Assembly: GCA_903889245.1 (NCBI GenBank)
Contig: CAISWQ010000034.1
Coordinates: forward strand, 1 to 62,958
Length of the DNA stretch: 62,958 bases
Reading direction: 5' to 3'
From: an uncultured Lentisphaerota bacterium
Lineage (GTDB): Bacteria; Verrucomicrobiota; Kiritimatiellia; CAIQIC01
This document shows positions 43,308 to 51,771 of this stretch, piece after piece; position 1 is the first letter of the stretch, and each line of letters opens with the position of its first letter. Both the position numbers and the translations under genes were made by a program. Under the pieces are notes generated by a model that did not search any database, was not told the origin of the DNA, and saw only the letters and a program-made list of their open reading frames with translations.

Positions 43308-45686
43308 ATGGGGTACTGGTTGAAAATAGCTACGCTGCTCGCCTGCCTGTGCGCCGCCTCCTTGTTCGCGTGGGCCGCGCTGCCGCCAGCGACGGTGGTC
43401 ACGCTGGACGACGCCGAGCGTCCGGAGGCGTGGGAGGCGCACGATAAGGCGCCGGCACCGTGCGCCGCCAAGGACGGCGGCGTGGAGTTCACCTGTCCGT
43501 TCGGCGAGGGCCTCAACCGCGTCTATTGGGATCGCAAGCTGGCCGCCGATCTTTCCACGGCGACCTGCCTGGAATTCGATCTGACCTGTGAACGACCGGA
43601 GGCGCTGCAAGCACTGACCATCTATCTGAAGAGCGGGAAGGGTTGGCTGGTTGGCCAGACGCGTATCGCGGAGCCGGGCCGGCAGCGCCTGCTCCTGCCG
43701 AAGAGCCTTTTCAAGGCGGAGGATGGTCCGGCGGGATGGCAGCGCATCGAGGCTTTGCGTTTTTCGCCTTGGCGCGGCCAGCCCAAGAACACGCGCCTCA
43801 TCTTGCACGGCGTCACCGCGCGACTCGGCGGCGTGGTGATCATCGAGGGCACCTCGTCGGTGGGCAACGGCCCCGGCGAGCGCCGGATTGCGCAACGTGT
43901 GACCCGCCTGGTCAACGACTGGCTTAACGATCTTGGTATCGGCCACGATGTGGTGACCGACGATGACGCAGCGGAGGCGCTCACCCACGCGCGCGTCGCC
44001 ATGCTGCCCTATAACACCAACCCTTCGAGCCGCGAACTCAAGGCGCTGGCGGCCTTCGCGCAGCGCGGGGGCAAGCTGATGGTTTTTTATAGCGGCAGCA
44101 CGGAACTCGCCAAGCTGATGCACCTGCGGCTGGGGGCCTATGAACGGGCTGAAACGCCCGGTCGCTGGAGCGCCTTCCGCTTCGTCCATCCCACGGAATG
44201 GAACGTGCCCGAACGCATCGCGCAGGAATCGAGCAATATCATGCCGGCCTATCCCGGCGACAGCACCGCCAGCATCATCGCCCTGTGGGAAAACCGGCTG
44301 GGGGGCAAGACGCCGACGGCGGCCTGGACAGCCTCGCCGCAGGGCCTCTGGATGGCGCACATCCTTCAGGACGAGGACATCGCCCACAAGCGCCGCATGT
44401 TGCTGGGTCTGCTCGGCAAGCTCGACCCCAACATCTGGCCGCAGGCGGCGGTGCAGGCCTATTACCGCGCCGGAGTGGTGGGCGGCGCCACCAGCTTCGC
44501 CGCGAGCCGCGGGCATCTTGCCAAGGACGCGGCCAAACTGGCCGAGGCCGAGCGCCTGCACGCCAGCCTGCCCACGCTGTTCAAGGAGCGCCGCTACACC
44601 GAGGTTGTGGACCAAGCCGCCACGCTCAACCGCCTGCTGACCGAGGGGTATGCCGCCGCACAACCTGCGCCGCAGCACGAGTTCCGCGGCGTTTGGGAGC
44701 ACAACGGCGTGGGTTGGTATCCCGGTGATTGGGCGCGCACCTGCCGTGAACTGAAGGAGTCGCACCTGACCGCGGTGTTTGGCAACATGCTCTGGGGCGC
44801 GCTGGCGCACTATCCCAGCGACGTGCTGCCGCGCTCGGCCACCTTCCGCCGCTATGGCGACCAGCTCGACGCCGCCGTCAAGGCCGCTCATGCCAACGGA
44901 CTCCAATTCCACTGCTGGGCTGTTTGCTGGAATCCAGGCGGCGGCGCCCCGGAGGACTTCCTGGCCCGGCTGCAAAAAGCCGGCCGCCTGCAGCAGACCG
45001 CCGACGGCAAAAGCGCGCCATGGCTTTCGCCGCACCACCTCGACAACGTCGAGATGCTGCTCAAGGCCTACGCGGAGATCGCCCAACGCTATCCGCTGGA
45101 TGGCCTGCACCTTGACTATGTCCGCTACAGCGACCGCACCGTGGATTTTTCGCCGACCGCGCGTGGCGCTTTTGAGAAATGGCGCGGCGGCACGGCGTTC
45201 GGCTGGCCCAAGTGCGTGCAAAGCGGCGGTGCGCTCGCCCGTGAGTTCGAGTTGTTTCGTAGCGCCACCATCACCGCGTTCGTCCGCGAAGTCAGCCAGC
45301 GTGTGCGCGCCGTACGACCGGGTATCAAGATTTCCGCCGCCGTCTTCGCCGGCTATCCCGAATGCGTCACCAACGTCGGACAGGACTGGGCCCTGTGGCT
45401 GAAGCAGGGCTATGTGGACTTCATCTGCCCGATGAACTACACGGAGGACACGCCCCTCTTCCTCTCACGAACCGCGCAACACTTCGCCCTGCCCCAGGCC
45501 GCCGGCAGAATCTATGAAGGGCTCGGCATCGCCGCGCTGGAGTGCCGCCTGCGACCCGACCAGGCCATCGCGCAAATTGTCGGCCTGCGCAAACTGGGCG
45601 CGCCTGGCTTCCTATTCTTCGACCTTAGCCAGCCACTACGTGACGACATCCTGCCCTACCTGCGCATGGGCGTGCTCAAAGAGTGA
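43308..45686 (+). CDS. Secreted GHL10-type glycosyl-hydrolase-like protein
   Basis: 792 aa with a signal peptide (IATLLACLCAASLFAWAAL). The N-terminal 170 residues form a beta-sandwich (carbohydrate-binding-like: LEFDLTCERPEALQALTIYLKSG). A Rossmann-like middle domain follows (GGVVIIEGTSSVGNGPGERRIAQ...MLPYNTNPSSRELKALAAFA). The C-terminal TIM barrel is of the DUF187/GHL10 kind: EFRGVWEHNGVGWYPG, ANGLQFHCWAVCWNPG, LDGLHLDYVRYSD, KISAAVFAGYP and VDFICPMNYTED. The family contains glycan hydrolases active on cell-surface polysaccharides. Substrate unknown. Confidence 0.82.
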   Translation: MGYWLKIATLLACLCAASLFAWAALPPATVVTLDDAERPEAWEAHDKAPAPCAAKDGGVEFTCPFGEGLNRVYWDRKLAADLSTATCLEFDLTCERPEALQALTIYLKSGKGWLVGQTRIAEPGRQRLLLPKSLFKAEDGPAGWQRIEALRFSPWRGQPKNTRLILHGVTARLGGVVIIEGTSSVGNGPGERRIAQRVTRLVNDWLNDLGIGHDVVTDDDAAEALTHARVAMLPYNTNPSSRELKALAAFAQRGGKLMVFYSGSTELAKLMHLRLGAYERAETPGRWSAFRFVHPTEWNVPERIAQESSNIMPAYPGDSTASIIALWENRLGGKTPTAAWTASPQGLWMAHILQDEDIAHKRRMLLGLLGKLDPNIWPQAAVQAYYRAGVVGGATSFAASRGHLAKDAAKLAEAERLHASLPTLFKERRYTEVVDQAATLNRLLTEGYAAAQPAPQHEFRGVWEHNGVGWYPGDWARTCRELKESHLTAVFGNMLWGALAHYPSDVLPRSATFRRYGDQLDAAVKAAHANGLQFHCWAVCWNPGGGAPEDFLARLQKAGRLQQTADGKSAPWLSPHHLDNVEMLLKAYAEIAQRYPLDGLHLDYVRYSDRTVDFSPTARGAFEKWRGGTAFGWPKCVQSGGALAREFELFRSATITAFVREVSQRVRAVRPGIKISAAVFAGYPECVTNVGQDWALWLKQGYVDFICPMNYTEDTPLFLSRTAQHFALPQAAGRIYEGLGIAALECRLRPDQAIAQIVGLRKLGAPGFLFFDLSQPLRDDILPYLRMGVLKE

Positions 45687-46157
45687 CGAGGGACGAGTGT
45701 CGAGGGGCGAGGCGAACATCGAACAGCCAGCTTTGAACAGCGCAGGCGGGAAGAAGATCATCCACAGATTACACCGCTTTCACAGATGGCCGAGCAGCAG
45801 ACCGCCCAGCCAGAAAGCAGCGAAAGACTCAAGCGAGCCAGGCAGCGTTCAAGGTCTGACCTGGCCCGGACCCGGATTGTAATCAGGAAAGCAGGAAAAC
45901 AGGAACGGAACCGTCTTTGCCTGCCTTCCTGATTTCCTCCTTCAACCTCTGCCTTGGAAAACAGCGCAGGCGGGAAGCCGCGAAGAAGATCATCCACAGA
46001 TTACGCAGATTTCACAGATGGCCGCGCACAAACCGCAGCCGAAAGAGCGCAAGGCCCCAACGAGCCATTCATCGTTCAAGGTTTGACCCTACCCGCCGCC
46101 TGAAACTGCGCTTGGGGACGGTCCCCCGGCGCTGGGGACGCCTTTTTTCCAAAAAAC

Positions 46158-46435
46158 CCCTTGTCCCGGACGCTGGCAGCACGCGCTGGCGCGGTCCGGG
46201 ACAGGTCTCCAACGCTGGCAGCACGTGCTGCCGCCACGCGGGACAGGTCTCCAACGCCGGAGGCACGTGCTGCTGGCGCGCGCGACAGGTCCCCCGCGTT
46301 GGATACGCGTGCTCCCGGCGCACGTGACATGTCCCGGACGGTGGAAGCACGTGCTGGCGGGAGGCGCGACATGTCGCGGACGGTGGAAGCACGTGCTGCC
46401 GTGCTGCGGGACTTGTCCCGCAGCGCGGCAGCGGA
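46158..46435. repeat. Second 42-bp tandem repeat array, about 6.5 units
   Basis: Units start at 46158, 46200, 46242, 46284, 46326, 46368 and 46410 (GACAGGTC, GACATGTC or TTGTCC). Most have a central palindrome AGCACGTGCT; in the best unit it extends to GGCAGCACGTGCTGCC. The sequence is unrelated to the array at 2703, but the period is the same. Frames stay open on both strands because 42 is a multiple of 3. Confidence 0.9.
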
Positions 46436-46539
46436 GGGAGTTACGGTGCTGCTTTGGGGCGCTGGATTGGGGTTCCTCATAACCTGCGGAACAAATAGTC
46501 CGGCGCTGTCCACAGCGTTAAGGATTTTTTGGGTACTTG

Positions 46540-46624
46540 TTTGGAGTGCGCGGACGTGTCCGCGCTTGGGGGCGGCGCGACGCGTCGCGCCGCAGAAAGC
46601 GGCGTCCTGCCGCCGCACTCCAAA
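46540..46624. repeat. Cloverleaf-like multi-hairpin repeat
   Basis: The outer stem TTTGGAGTGCG/CGCACTCCAAA (11 bp) encloses three hairpins: CGGAC-GT-GTCCG, a perfect 22-bp palindrome beginning GCGGCGCGACG, and GCGGC-GTCCT-GCCGC. Confidence 0.85.
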
Positions 46625-46675
46625 TATTTTGCCCTCCATGCTCATCTGTGGCTGCTCTGCTTCCCGCCAGCGTTG

Positions 46676-46808
46676 TTTTCCAAGGCTTGGGAAATGGCGC
46701 GCAGCTTTTTCCGGGGCTTGGAAAAACCAGCGGTCAGAAGTCAGAGGTCAGCGATCAGATTTCCAAGCCTCGGAAAAAAACGCGCGAAATTTTCCAAGGC
46801 TTGGAACG
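46676..46808. repeat. Palindrome cluster (4 copies)
   Basis: Centres at 46685, 46716, 46768 and 46799 (31, 52 and 31 bp). A GGTCAG filler repeat lies in the wider gap. It precedes the stop codon of the minus-strand lipoprotein gene. Confidence 0.9.
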
Positions 46809-46857
46809 CTGCTCTCCGCTTTCCGCTTTCTGCTTTCTGCTTTTGGATCAGCGCGGG

Positions 46858-47850
46858 TCAGTCGCTGTCCGAGGTGCGGCTGGCGGGCTTCTCGAAGTAC
46901 ACGGTGTAGCGGAGGTTGTCGAAGGTGACTTTGTAGCGGCTGAGGAGTTGGCGGCCGAGGCGGACGACGGTGTCGGGCTGGAGGCCGCGCTCGCGGAGGG
47001 TGTAGGCGCGGACGTTGCGGAAGACCAGGTCGCCCACGCTGACTTGCTTGACGGGGCCAAGCGCCATGCGCGGGAGCGCGATTTCAAAGTCGCCGCCGGT
47101 GTCGAGGACGAGGGTCACTTTCTTGCCCTCGACCATGCCTTGGACGGCGTAGGGGCCGTCTTTTTCCAGCAGGGGGACGGCGGCCAGCAGGCGCGCGCTG
47201 TTCGGGCGGTAGGCCAGGGAGGTCGTGAGGGTGACCATGCGGTCCTCGAAGTCCATCTGCACGGAGGCGAATTCGCGCAGGATGTTGCAGCCGAGGACGC
47301 CCTCCGGGCGGGGGCCATCCACGTGCCGGCCCACCACGCCGAGAGGGCCGGAGGCGGCGCGGACAAAGAGTACGACGTTCTCGATCCAGAGCGGATCAAA
47401 GACGAGATGCGGCAGCAGGCAGCCGTAGCCGACGAGGTCGTCGCGCACGTGGGTCGGGGTGGTGCCGTAGGCGCGGTCGGTGCCGAGCGCCACCGTGCGC
47501 AGCCCGCTGGCGGACTCGAAGCGCAGCCAGCTTTCGCGCGAGCTGGTGTCGAGCAGGAAGGGCAGCGGCTCCTCGCCCTTGAGCCCGCCCTCGATGACCG
47601 GCGCGGTGCTGCTGCGCCGCGTGGCAAAGGGCAGGACGGCCTGCTGGCTCGGATGCAGGCGGTTGGCGCCGACGAACACCGGGCCATCGTCGGAACTGTA
47701 CATGGTGATGGCGTAGCGGCGCGGATCCTCCGGCTTGCCGAAGAAGGTGCGCAACTGGTCGTCGGTCAGCGGCCGGATATGCTCGGCGTGCGGCGCGCGG
47801 CAACCCGCCAGCGCCAGCGCCACCAAACCAAGAACGAGTGATGACTTCAT
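46858..47850 (-). CDS. Lipoprotein with two retropepsin-like aspartyl protease motifs
   Basis: 330 aa with a lipobox (LVALALAGC). Two half-domains each carry an aspartyl-protease-like signature: PFLLDTSSRESWLRF at about 97-111 and VTLVLDTGGDFEIALPRM at about 242-260. Each is followed by a hydrophobic psi-loop strand (GVLGCNILREF; VRLGRQLLSRYKVTFDNL). This is like the bacterial retropepsin-like (gag-asp) proteins, here as an internal pair. The first site has Ser where Gly is usual (DTS), the second is canonical DTG. Probably an envelope protease or peptide-binding protein. It is downstream of gpsA by 16 bp, with AGGAG before the ATG. Confidence 0.78.
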   Translation of the reverse strand: MKSSLVLGLVALALAGCRAPHAEHIRPLTDDQLRTFFGKPEDPRRYAITMYSSDDGPVFVGANRLHPSQQAVLPFATRRSSTAPVIEGGLKGEEPLPFLLDTSSRESWLRFESASGLRTVALGTDRAYGTTPTHVRDDLVGYGCLLPHLVFDPLWIENVVLFVRAASGPLGVVGRHVDGPRPEGVLGCNILREFASVQMDFEDRMVTLTTSLAYRPNSARLLAAVPLLEKDGPYAVQGMVEGKKVTLVLDTGGDFEIALPRMALGPVKQVSVGDLVFRNVRAYTLRERGLQPDTVVRLGRQLLSRYKVTFDNLRYTVYFEKPASRTSDSD

Positions 47851-47866
47851 GGGTGTGCTCCTGTGC

Positions 47867-48862
47867 TCAATCCTGTTCCGTCCGCAGTTCGCGCGTCAAC
47901 AGCGCCTGCACGGCCGCGCGCGGGTCCTTGCCTTCGTGAATGACGGCGCAGACTTCCTCGGTGAGCGGCGCGCGCAGGCCGTGCCGGCGCGCCACGTCCA
48001 GCGCCGTACGGCACGTCCAGACGCCCTCGGCCACCTGCGCCATGCTGTCCAAAATCTGCTGGAGCGTTTCGCCGCGGCCGAGCCGCTCGCCGACCATCCG
48101 GTTGCGGCTGTGCCGGCTGGTGCAGGTGACGATCAGGTCGCCCAGTCCGCTCAAGCCGGAGAAGGTCGCAACGTGCGCGCCAAGCGCCGCGCCCAGCCGC
48201 GTCATCTCCGCAAGCCCGCGCGTCAGCAGCGCCGCCTTGGTGTTATCGCCGAAGCCGATGCCGTCGCACACGCCGGCGGCGAGGGCGATGACGTTCTTGA
48301 GCGCGCCCCCCAGTTCCACGCCGGCGACATCGGCCGAGGTATAGACGCGAAAGGCGGCGTTGCTGAAAAGCTGCTGGAGCGCGACGGCGCGGTCGTGATC
48401 GCTGCAGGCGATCGTCACCGCCGTCGGGATGCCGCGCGCGACCTCCTCGGCATGGCTCGGCCCGGAGAGCGCGGCCATCGGCGCGTGCTTGAGCAGCTCG
48501 CGCGCGACCTGCGTCATGCGGTGGCCGGTCTCGCGGTCGAGGCCCTTGGTGACGCTGACCACGAGCGCCGCGCGCGGCAGCAGCGCGCCGAAGGGCGCGA
48601 GGGTGGCGCGGAAAAATTTGGACGGCACCGCCAGCACCACCACGTCCGCGCCGTGCACCGCCGCGGCGCGGTCGGCCACCCATTCCAGCGACGCCGGCAA
48701 CGGCACGCCCGGCAGGAACTTTTTATTCTCGCCCGTGCGGCGGAGCTCGGCGAGATAGTCGGGGAACGGGCCCCATAGCCGGACGCGCTGCCCGTTCTGC
48801 GCCAGCACCAGGGCCAGCGCCGTCCCCCACCCGCCATCGCCAAGGATTGCAATCTGCTTCAT
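47867..48862 (-). CDS. gpsA: NAD(P)-dependent glycerol-3-phosphate dehydrogenase
   Basis: 331 aa. It makes sn-glycerol-3-phosphate for phospholipids. The NAD site is IAILGDGGWGTALALVLAQNG. The active site includes VSVTKGLDRETGHRM, LSGPSHAEEVARG, VELGGALKNVIALAAGVCDGIGFGDNTKAALLTRGLAEM (catalytic Lys) and LSGLGDLIVTCTSRHSRNR. It starts by ATGA overlap with plsY, whose product consumes glycerol-3-phosphate. Start 48862 gives the normal N-terminus, although the frame is open far upstream. Confidence 0.96.
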   Translation of the reverse strand: MKQIAILGDGGWGTALALVLAQNGQRVRLWGPFPDYLAELRRTGENKKFLPGVPLPASLEWVADRAAAVHGADVVVLAVPSKFFRATLAPFGALLPRAALVVSVTKGLDRETGHRMTQVARELLKHAPMAALSGPSHAEEVARGIPTAVTIACSDHDRAVALQQLFSNAAFRVYTSADVAGVELGGALKNVIALAAGVCDGIGFGDNTKAALLTRGLAEMTRLGAALGAHVATFSGLSGLGDLIVTCTSRHSRNRMVGERLGRGETLQQILDSMAQVAEGVWTCRTALDVARRHGLRAPLTEEVCAVIHEGKDPRAAVQALLTRELRTEQD

Positions 48863-49518
48863 GCCTGCTTCCCAAACTGGAACTTGTTTTCCGTACCGGC
48901 CAGCAGCCGCCGGAGGTTGGCGTGGTGCCGCACGATCACCAGGAGGCCGAGCAGCGTCAAAACCACCGGCAGCGCCAAGCCCTGACCACGATAGAAGAAC
49001 CAGCCGGCCGCCGGCACGGCGACCGCGCCGCCGAGCGAGGCCAGCGACATGTAGCGCGTCGCCACCAGCAGGAGGGCCCAGGCGAGCGCGCCGAGGCCGA
49101 CGGCGGCGGGCGCGACGCCGAGCAGCACGCCCGCGCTGGTCGAGACGCCCTTGCCGCCCTTGAAGCCGAGATAGATGGGGAAATTGTGGCCCAGAATCGC
49201 CGCGACGCCGCAGAGCAGGCCGAAGCAGCCTTCCAAGGATGGGAAAGCCGGGAGGGCACTTTTTCCAAGCATGGGAAAAACCAGCGCGGGCACGAGGCCC
49301 TTGAGCGCGTCGAGCACGAAGGTCAGGAGGCCCCAGCCTTTGCCGACGCAGCGATAGACGTTGGTCGCGCCGATGTTGTGGCTGCCGACAGCGCGGATAT
49401 CCACGCCGTTGAGCTTGGCGAGCCACAGGCCGCACGGGAGCGCGCCCACCAGATAGGCGAGGGCCAGCCACAAGGTCAGATGGAACCACGGTTGCACCGG
49501 GGCGATGGGATAGCACAT
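48859..49518 (-). CDS. plsY: Glycerol-3-phosphate acyltransferase PlsY with palindromes in its coding sequence
   Basis: 219 aa membrane enzyme that transfers acyl groups from acyl-phosphate to glycerol-3-phosphate. The three cytosolic motifs are present: GSHNIGATNVYR, GHNFPIYLGFKGGKGVSTSAG and RHHANLRRLLAGTENKF. Between the first two, the segment FPMLGKSALPAFPSLEG is encoded by two copies of the intergenic palindrome (centres 49236 and 49268), placed in frame in a membrane loop. The rest has family length. Coupled to gpsA by ATGA and 27 bp after the PilZ gene. Confidence 0.95.
   Translation of the reverse strand: MCYPIAPVQPWFHLTLWLALAYLVGALPCGLWLAKLNGVDIRAVGSHNIGATNVYRCVGKGWGLLTFVLDALKGLVPALVFPMLGKSALPAFPSLEGCFGLLCGVAAILGHNFPIYLGFKGGKGVSTSAGVLLGVAPAAVGLGALAWALLLVATRYMSLASLGGAVAVPAAGWFFYRGQGLALPVVLTLLGLLVIVRHHANLRRLLAGTENKFQFGKQA
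49230..49278. repeat. Palindrome pair inside plsY
   Basis: Cores CCAAGGATGGG (centre 49236) and CCAAGCATGGG (centre 49268), 32 bp apart. The central base pattern is altered (ATGG instead of TTGG) in both, but arms and spacing are kept. Confidence 0.85.
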
Positions 49519-49545
49519 CCCCCCGCCGGGCGCGAGACAGGAATC

Positions 49546-49953
49546 TCACCAGAGGGACTGGTGGTCCCTGGCAAAATGATGCGCAGGCCTGGCCACCGCG
49601 GCGGGGAAACGTGCGGCCAGTATTTTTTGCCACGCCTGCCTCACGGCCGGCGAAGAAGCCTTGAATTCGAAGCCGGCAAAATACTTCTGGCCAGCGGCGG
49701 CCGGCCGGCACCAACGCACCACACCCATGTGCCGGAACGAGGCCGGCGGATTGAGGAGGACGATGACCACTTCCACCCGCGCGCCTGCCTCCAAGGGTGC
49801 AGCCAACACCACCCGCGCACCGTGCAGCGAGAAATCGGTGGTGTGCCCATACCGGGGACAGGCCTGGCACAACGGAGTGCCGTCGGCCTTGAGCGTCTTC
49901 ACCACCACCTGACAACGGATGAAGGCCCGCCCGCTTTGTCGCTTCTCCCGCAT
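49546..49953 (-). CDS. PilZ-domain protein
   Basis: 135 aa, likely a c-di-GMP effector. The PilZ pattern is RxxxR near the start (MREKRQSGRAFIRCQVVV) and D/NxSxxG in TTDFSLHGARVVL. The beta-barrel continues with FRHMGVVRWCRP and YFAGFEFKASS. The start at 49953 gives the canonical N-terminus. It is 27 bp upstream of plsY, so it is possibly cotranscribed with phospholipid synthesis genes; the link may be fortuitous. Confidence 0.87.
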   Translation of the reverse strand: MREKRQSGRAFIRCQVVVKTLKADGTPLCQACPRYGHTTDFSLHGARVVLAAPLEAGARVEVVIVLLNPPASFRHMGVVRWCRPAAAGQKYFAGFEFKASSPAVRQAWQKILAARFPAAVARPAHHFARDHQSLW

Positions 49954-50171
49954 CGTTTTATTTCCCGGCTGTCCTGGCCACGCCCTTGTTCCGCGGACCG
50001 CCCTGCCAACGGCCCCCCACTCTTCCCCCTGCGCAGCATAACGCGGGACCGCGGCCCACGGCAAGCCACGTCAAGTTCGTCTGTTAAATTTTTATTGTCG
50101 GTAGACGCCGCTTCCGCCACTATGCCGTCGCGGTGGACAAACAGAAGCACAACCAGAAAGGAGCAACTCCG

Positions 50172-50939
50172 ATGAAACGTATGCTGGCAGGCGGTATGGC
50201 GGTGGTTTGGTTGGCAGCCGGTTCCGCGGGGGCGGCTGACGAACTGTGGTTTGGTTTGCGCGGCGGCCCCAGCCTTCCGCGCTTGAGCAGTGGCGGGAAC
50301 GAGATCAGCCAGGATTATTCCTCGCGCCTCGCACCCAATATCGGCATCGTGGCCGCATGCTCCCTCACCACCTGTCTCTCACTTCAACTCGAAGTGAACT
50401 ACAGTGGTCAGGGTGGCGAGCGCGACGGCGTTCAACCGATCACGCAAGTCCCGCCCGGCTTGCCGCCACTCCCGCCGGGCAGCTATCTCTACGGCGATTT
50501 CAACAATGAGGCCATCCTCAACTATCTTGAAATCCCCGTCATGCTCAAATGGCACCACGACCTCTCCGAACACTGGCGCTGTTATGTGGTGGGTGGCGTC
50601 TTCTTCGGCTATCTCATCGAGGCCGAACAGCGTACCCGCGGCACCAGCCAGATTTACGTGGACAAGAACAAGACCCCGCTCACGGTCGGCGGCCTGCCGT
50701 TGCCCCCGATGTCCTTCGATGCCAATACCAACGTCAAGGATGACATCAACGACTTCAACTGGGGCGTGACGGCCGGCCTCGGCCTGGCCTACTTGATCAC
50801 GCCCAAGCATCAGCTCTTCCTCGACATCCGCGGCGAATACGGCCTGCGCACCATCCAGCGTGATACCGAGGCCAACGGCAGCAGCAACGTCGGCGCCGCC
50901 ATCTTCGCCCTCGGTTACATGTATAACTTCGGCAAATAA
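50172..50939 (+). CDS. Outer-membrane beta-barrel protein (PorT/OmpA-barrel-like)
   Basis: 255 aa with a signal peptide (MLAGGMAVVWLAAGSAGA). The first strand is DELWFGLRGGPSLPRL, typical of the outer-membrane beta-barrel family (about eight strands). LSLQLEVNYSGQGGE, NYLEIPVMLKWHHD, FNWGVTAGLGLAYLI and a C-terminal GYMYNFGK fit. A proline-rich loop (PPGLPPLPPGS) is external. AAAGGAG precedes the ATG. It may form a small pore or anchor. Confidence 0.8.
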   Translation: MKRMLAGGMAVVWLAAGSAGAADELWFGLRGGPSLPRLSSGGNEISQDYSSRLAPNIGIVAACSLTTCLSLQLEVNYSGQGGERDGVQPITQVPPGLPPLPPGSYLYGDFNNEAILNYLEIPVMLKWHHDLSEHWRCYVVGGVFFGYLIEAEQRTRGTSQIYVDKNKTPLTVGGLPLPPMSFDANTNVKDDINDFNWGVTAGLGLAYLITPKHQLFLDIRGEYGLRTIQRDTEANGSSNVGAAIFALGYMYNFGK

Positions 50940-51130
50940 CCAGTCCCGTCGGTCTCACGCGTCCATCATCCGGCCAACAGCGCGGGCATGGGATGGTTTT
51001 CTGGCGCGGTATCAGATGCGAAATTTATCCTGAGCCCCCCCTGTGCCATCGCTGGGCATGGCGGCCCCGTTTTGCGGCATGGTTTTTGCTATTTCAATAA
51101 CCAGCCCGTTGAACAGGGGAACAAAAGTCT
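50940..51130. other. Intergenic region upstream of the receiver gene
   Basis: 190 bp without a gene or palindrome copy. A GGGGGCTC/CCCCCTG-like inverted run lies near 51030. Confidence 0.5.
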
Positions 51131-51628
51131 ATGCAACAAGTGCTTTTATTGATTGATGATGGTGAGAACATTGCCCTGCTACTGGAGAGGATTGCGCGGC
51201 AATATTTGCCTTTTTTGCGAATCGTCAGCGCCCAAACCGGCCGGGAAGGGTTCCTGAAGGCTCAAACAGAGCAACCCGATCTCATCTTGCTGGATGTCAA
51301 ATTACCTGATTGGGATGGCTTTGAGGTCAGCCGCAAGCTGCGCAGTCATCCAGCGACTCAAACCACGCCCATTTTGATGCTCTCCGGCGTGGCACGGGAA
51401 GAAACCGATGTACTCAAGGGCCTGAAAGCCGGCGTCAACGATTATATGTTCAAGCCCTTTTCCGCTCCCGAGCTTGTGGCACGCATCAAATTGCTTTTGC
51501 CCAAGCCCAAACCTCCGATGCACGAAAAAAACATCGCGTGGTGGCAAAAGTTCCTCCGGCGCGCCCCGGCCCAGCCCACCCACCTCGCGGCTGCCGCCGC
51601 GGCATGGCGGGGCCTTCCCGCCACTTGA
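51131..51628 (+). CDS. Stand-alone response-regulator receiver protein
   Basis: 165 aa. A single CheY-like domain: acidic pocket LLLIDDGEN, phospho-acceptor in LILLDVKLPDWDGFEV, Thr/Ser switch in PILMLSGVAREE and Lys in DYMFKPFSAPE. A 40-residue tail (WWQKFLRRAPAQPTHLAAAAAAW) has no DNA-binding motif. It probably relays phosphate or binds a partner. No kinase gene is adjacent. Confidence 0.9.
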   Translation: MQQVLLLIDDGENIALLLERIARQYLPFLRIVSAQTGREGFLKAQTEQPDLILLDVKLPDWDGFEVSRKLRSHPATQTTPILMLSGVAREETDVLKGLKAGVNDYMFKPFSAPELVARIKLLLPKPKPPMHEKNIAWWQKFLRRAPAQPTHLAAAAAAWRGLPAT

Positions 51629-51771
51629 TGCTCTTTTCGGACACCCAGGCTGGCTTGCTTCCGGGAAAAATTCGCGATCCGTCACTTACGGTTTGTTGCC
51701 TGCCCCGGCTTTACCCGACTTACCCGCGAGGCTCTCCTTCCGGGCCTTCATTCCAGTCGTCGCGCTTGCCC

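Larger units (their letters stand above)
45687..46675. other. Gene-free 1-kb stretch with duplicated filler, minisatellite and cloverleaf repeat
   Basis: No credible gene. A block starting AACAGCGCAGGCGGGAAG occurs twice (45736-45790 and 45960-46022) followed each time by GATCATCCACAGATTAC and CACAGATGGCCG. It is related to the decayed copy near 20050. Then come the 42-bp minisatellite (46158-46435) and a multi-hairpin element (46540-46624). Confidence 0.75.

Noticed and set aside
43089-45221. 710-codon minus-strand frame across the GHL10-like gene
   Set aside because: The plus frame has a signal peptide and TIM-barrel motifs; the minus frame has neither.
46076-46928. Open frames with RDRSPTLAARA-type or SRAPAARAS-type 14-residue repeats
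   Set aside because: Same cause as above: the 42-bp minisatellite is open on both strands. The frames run on into unrelated repeats.
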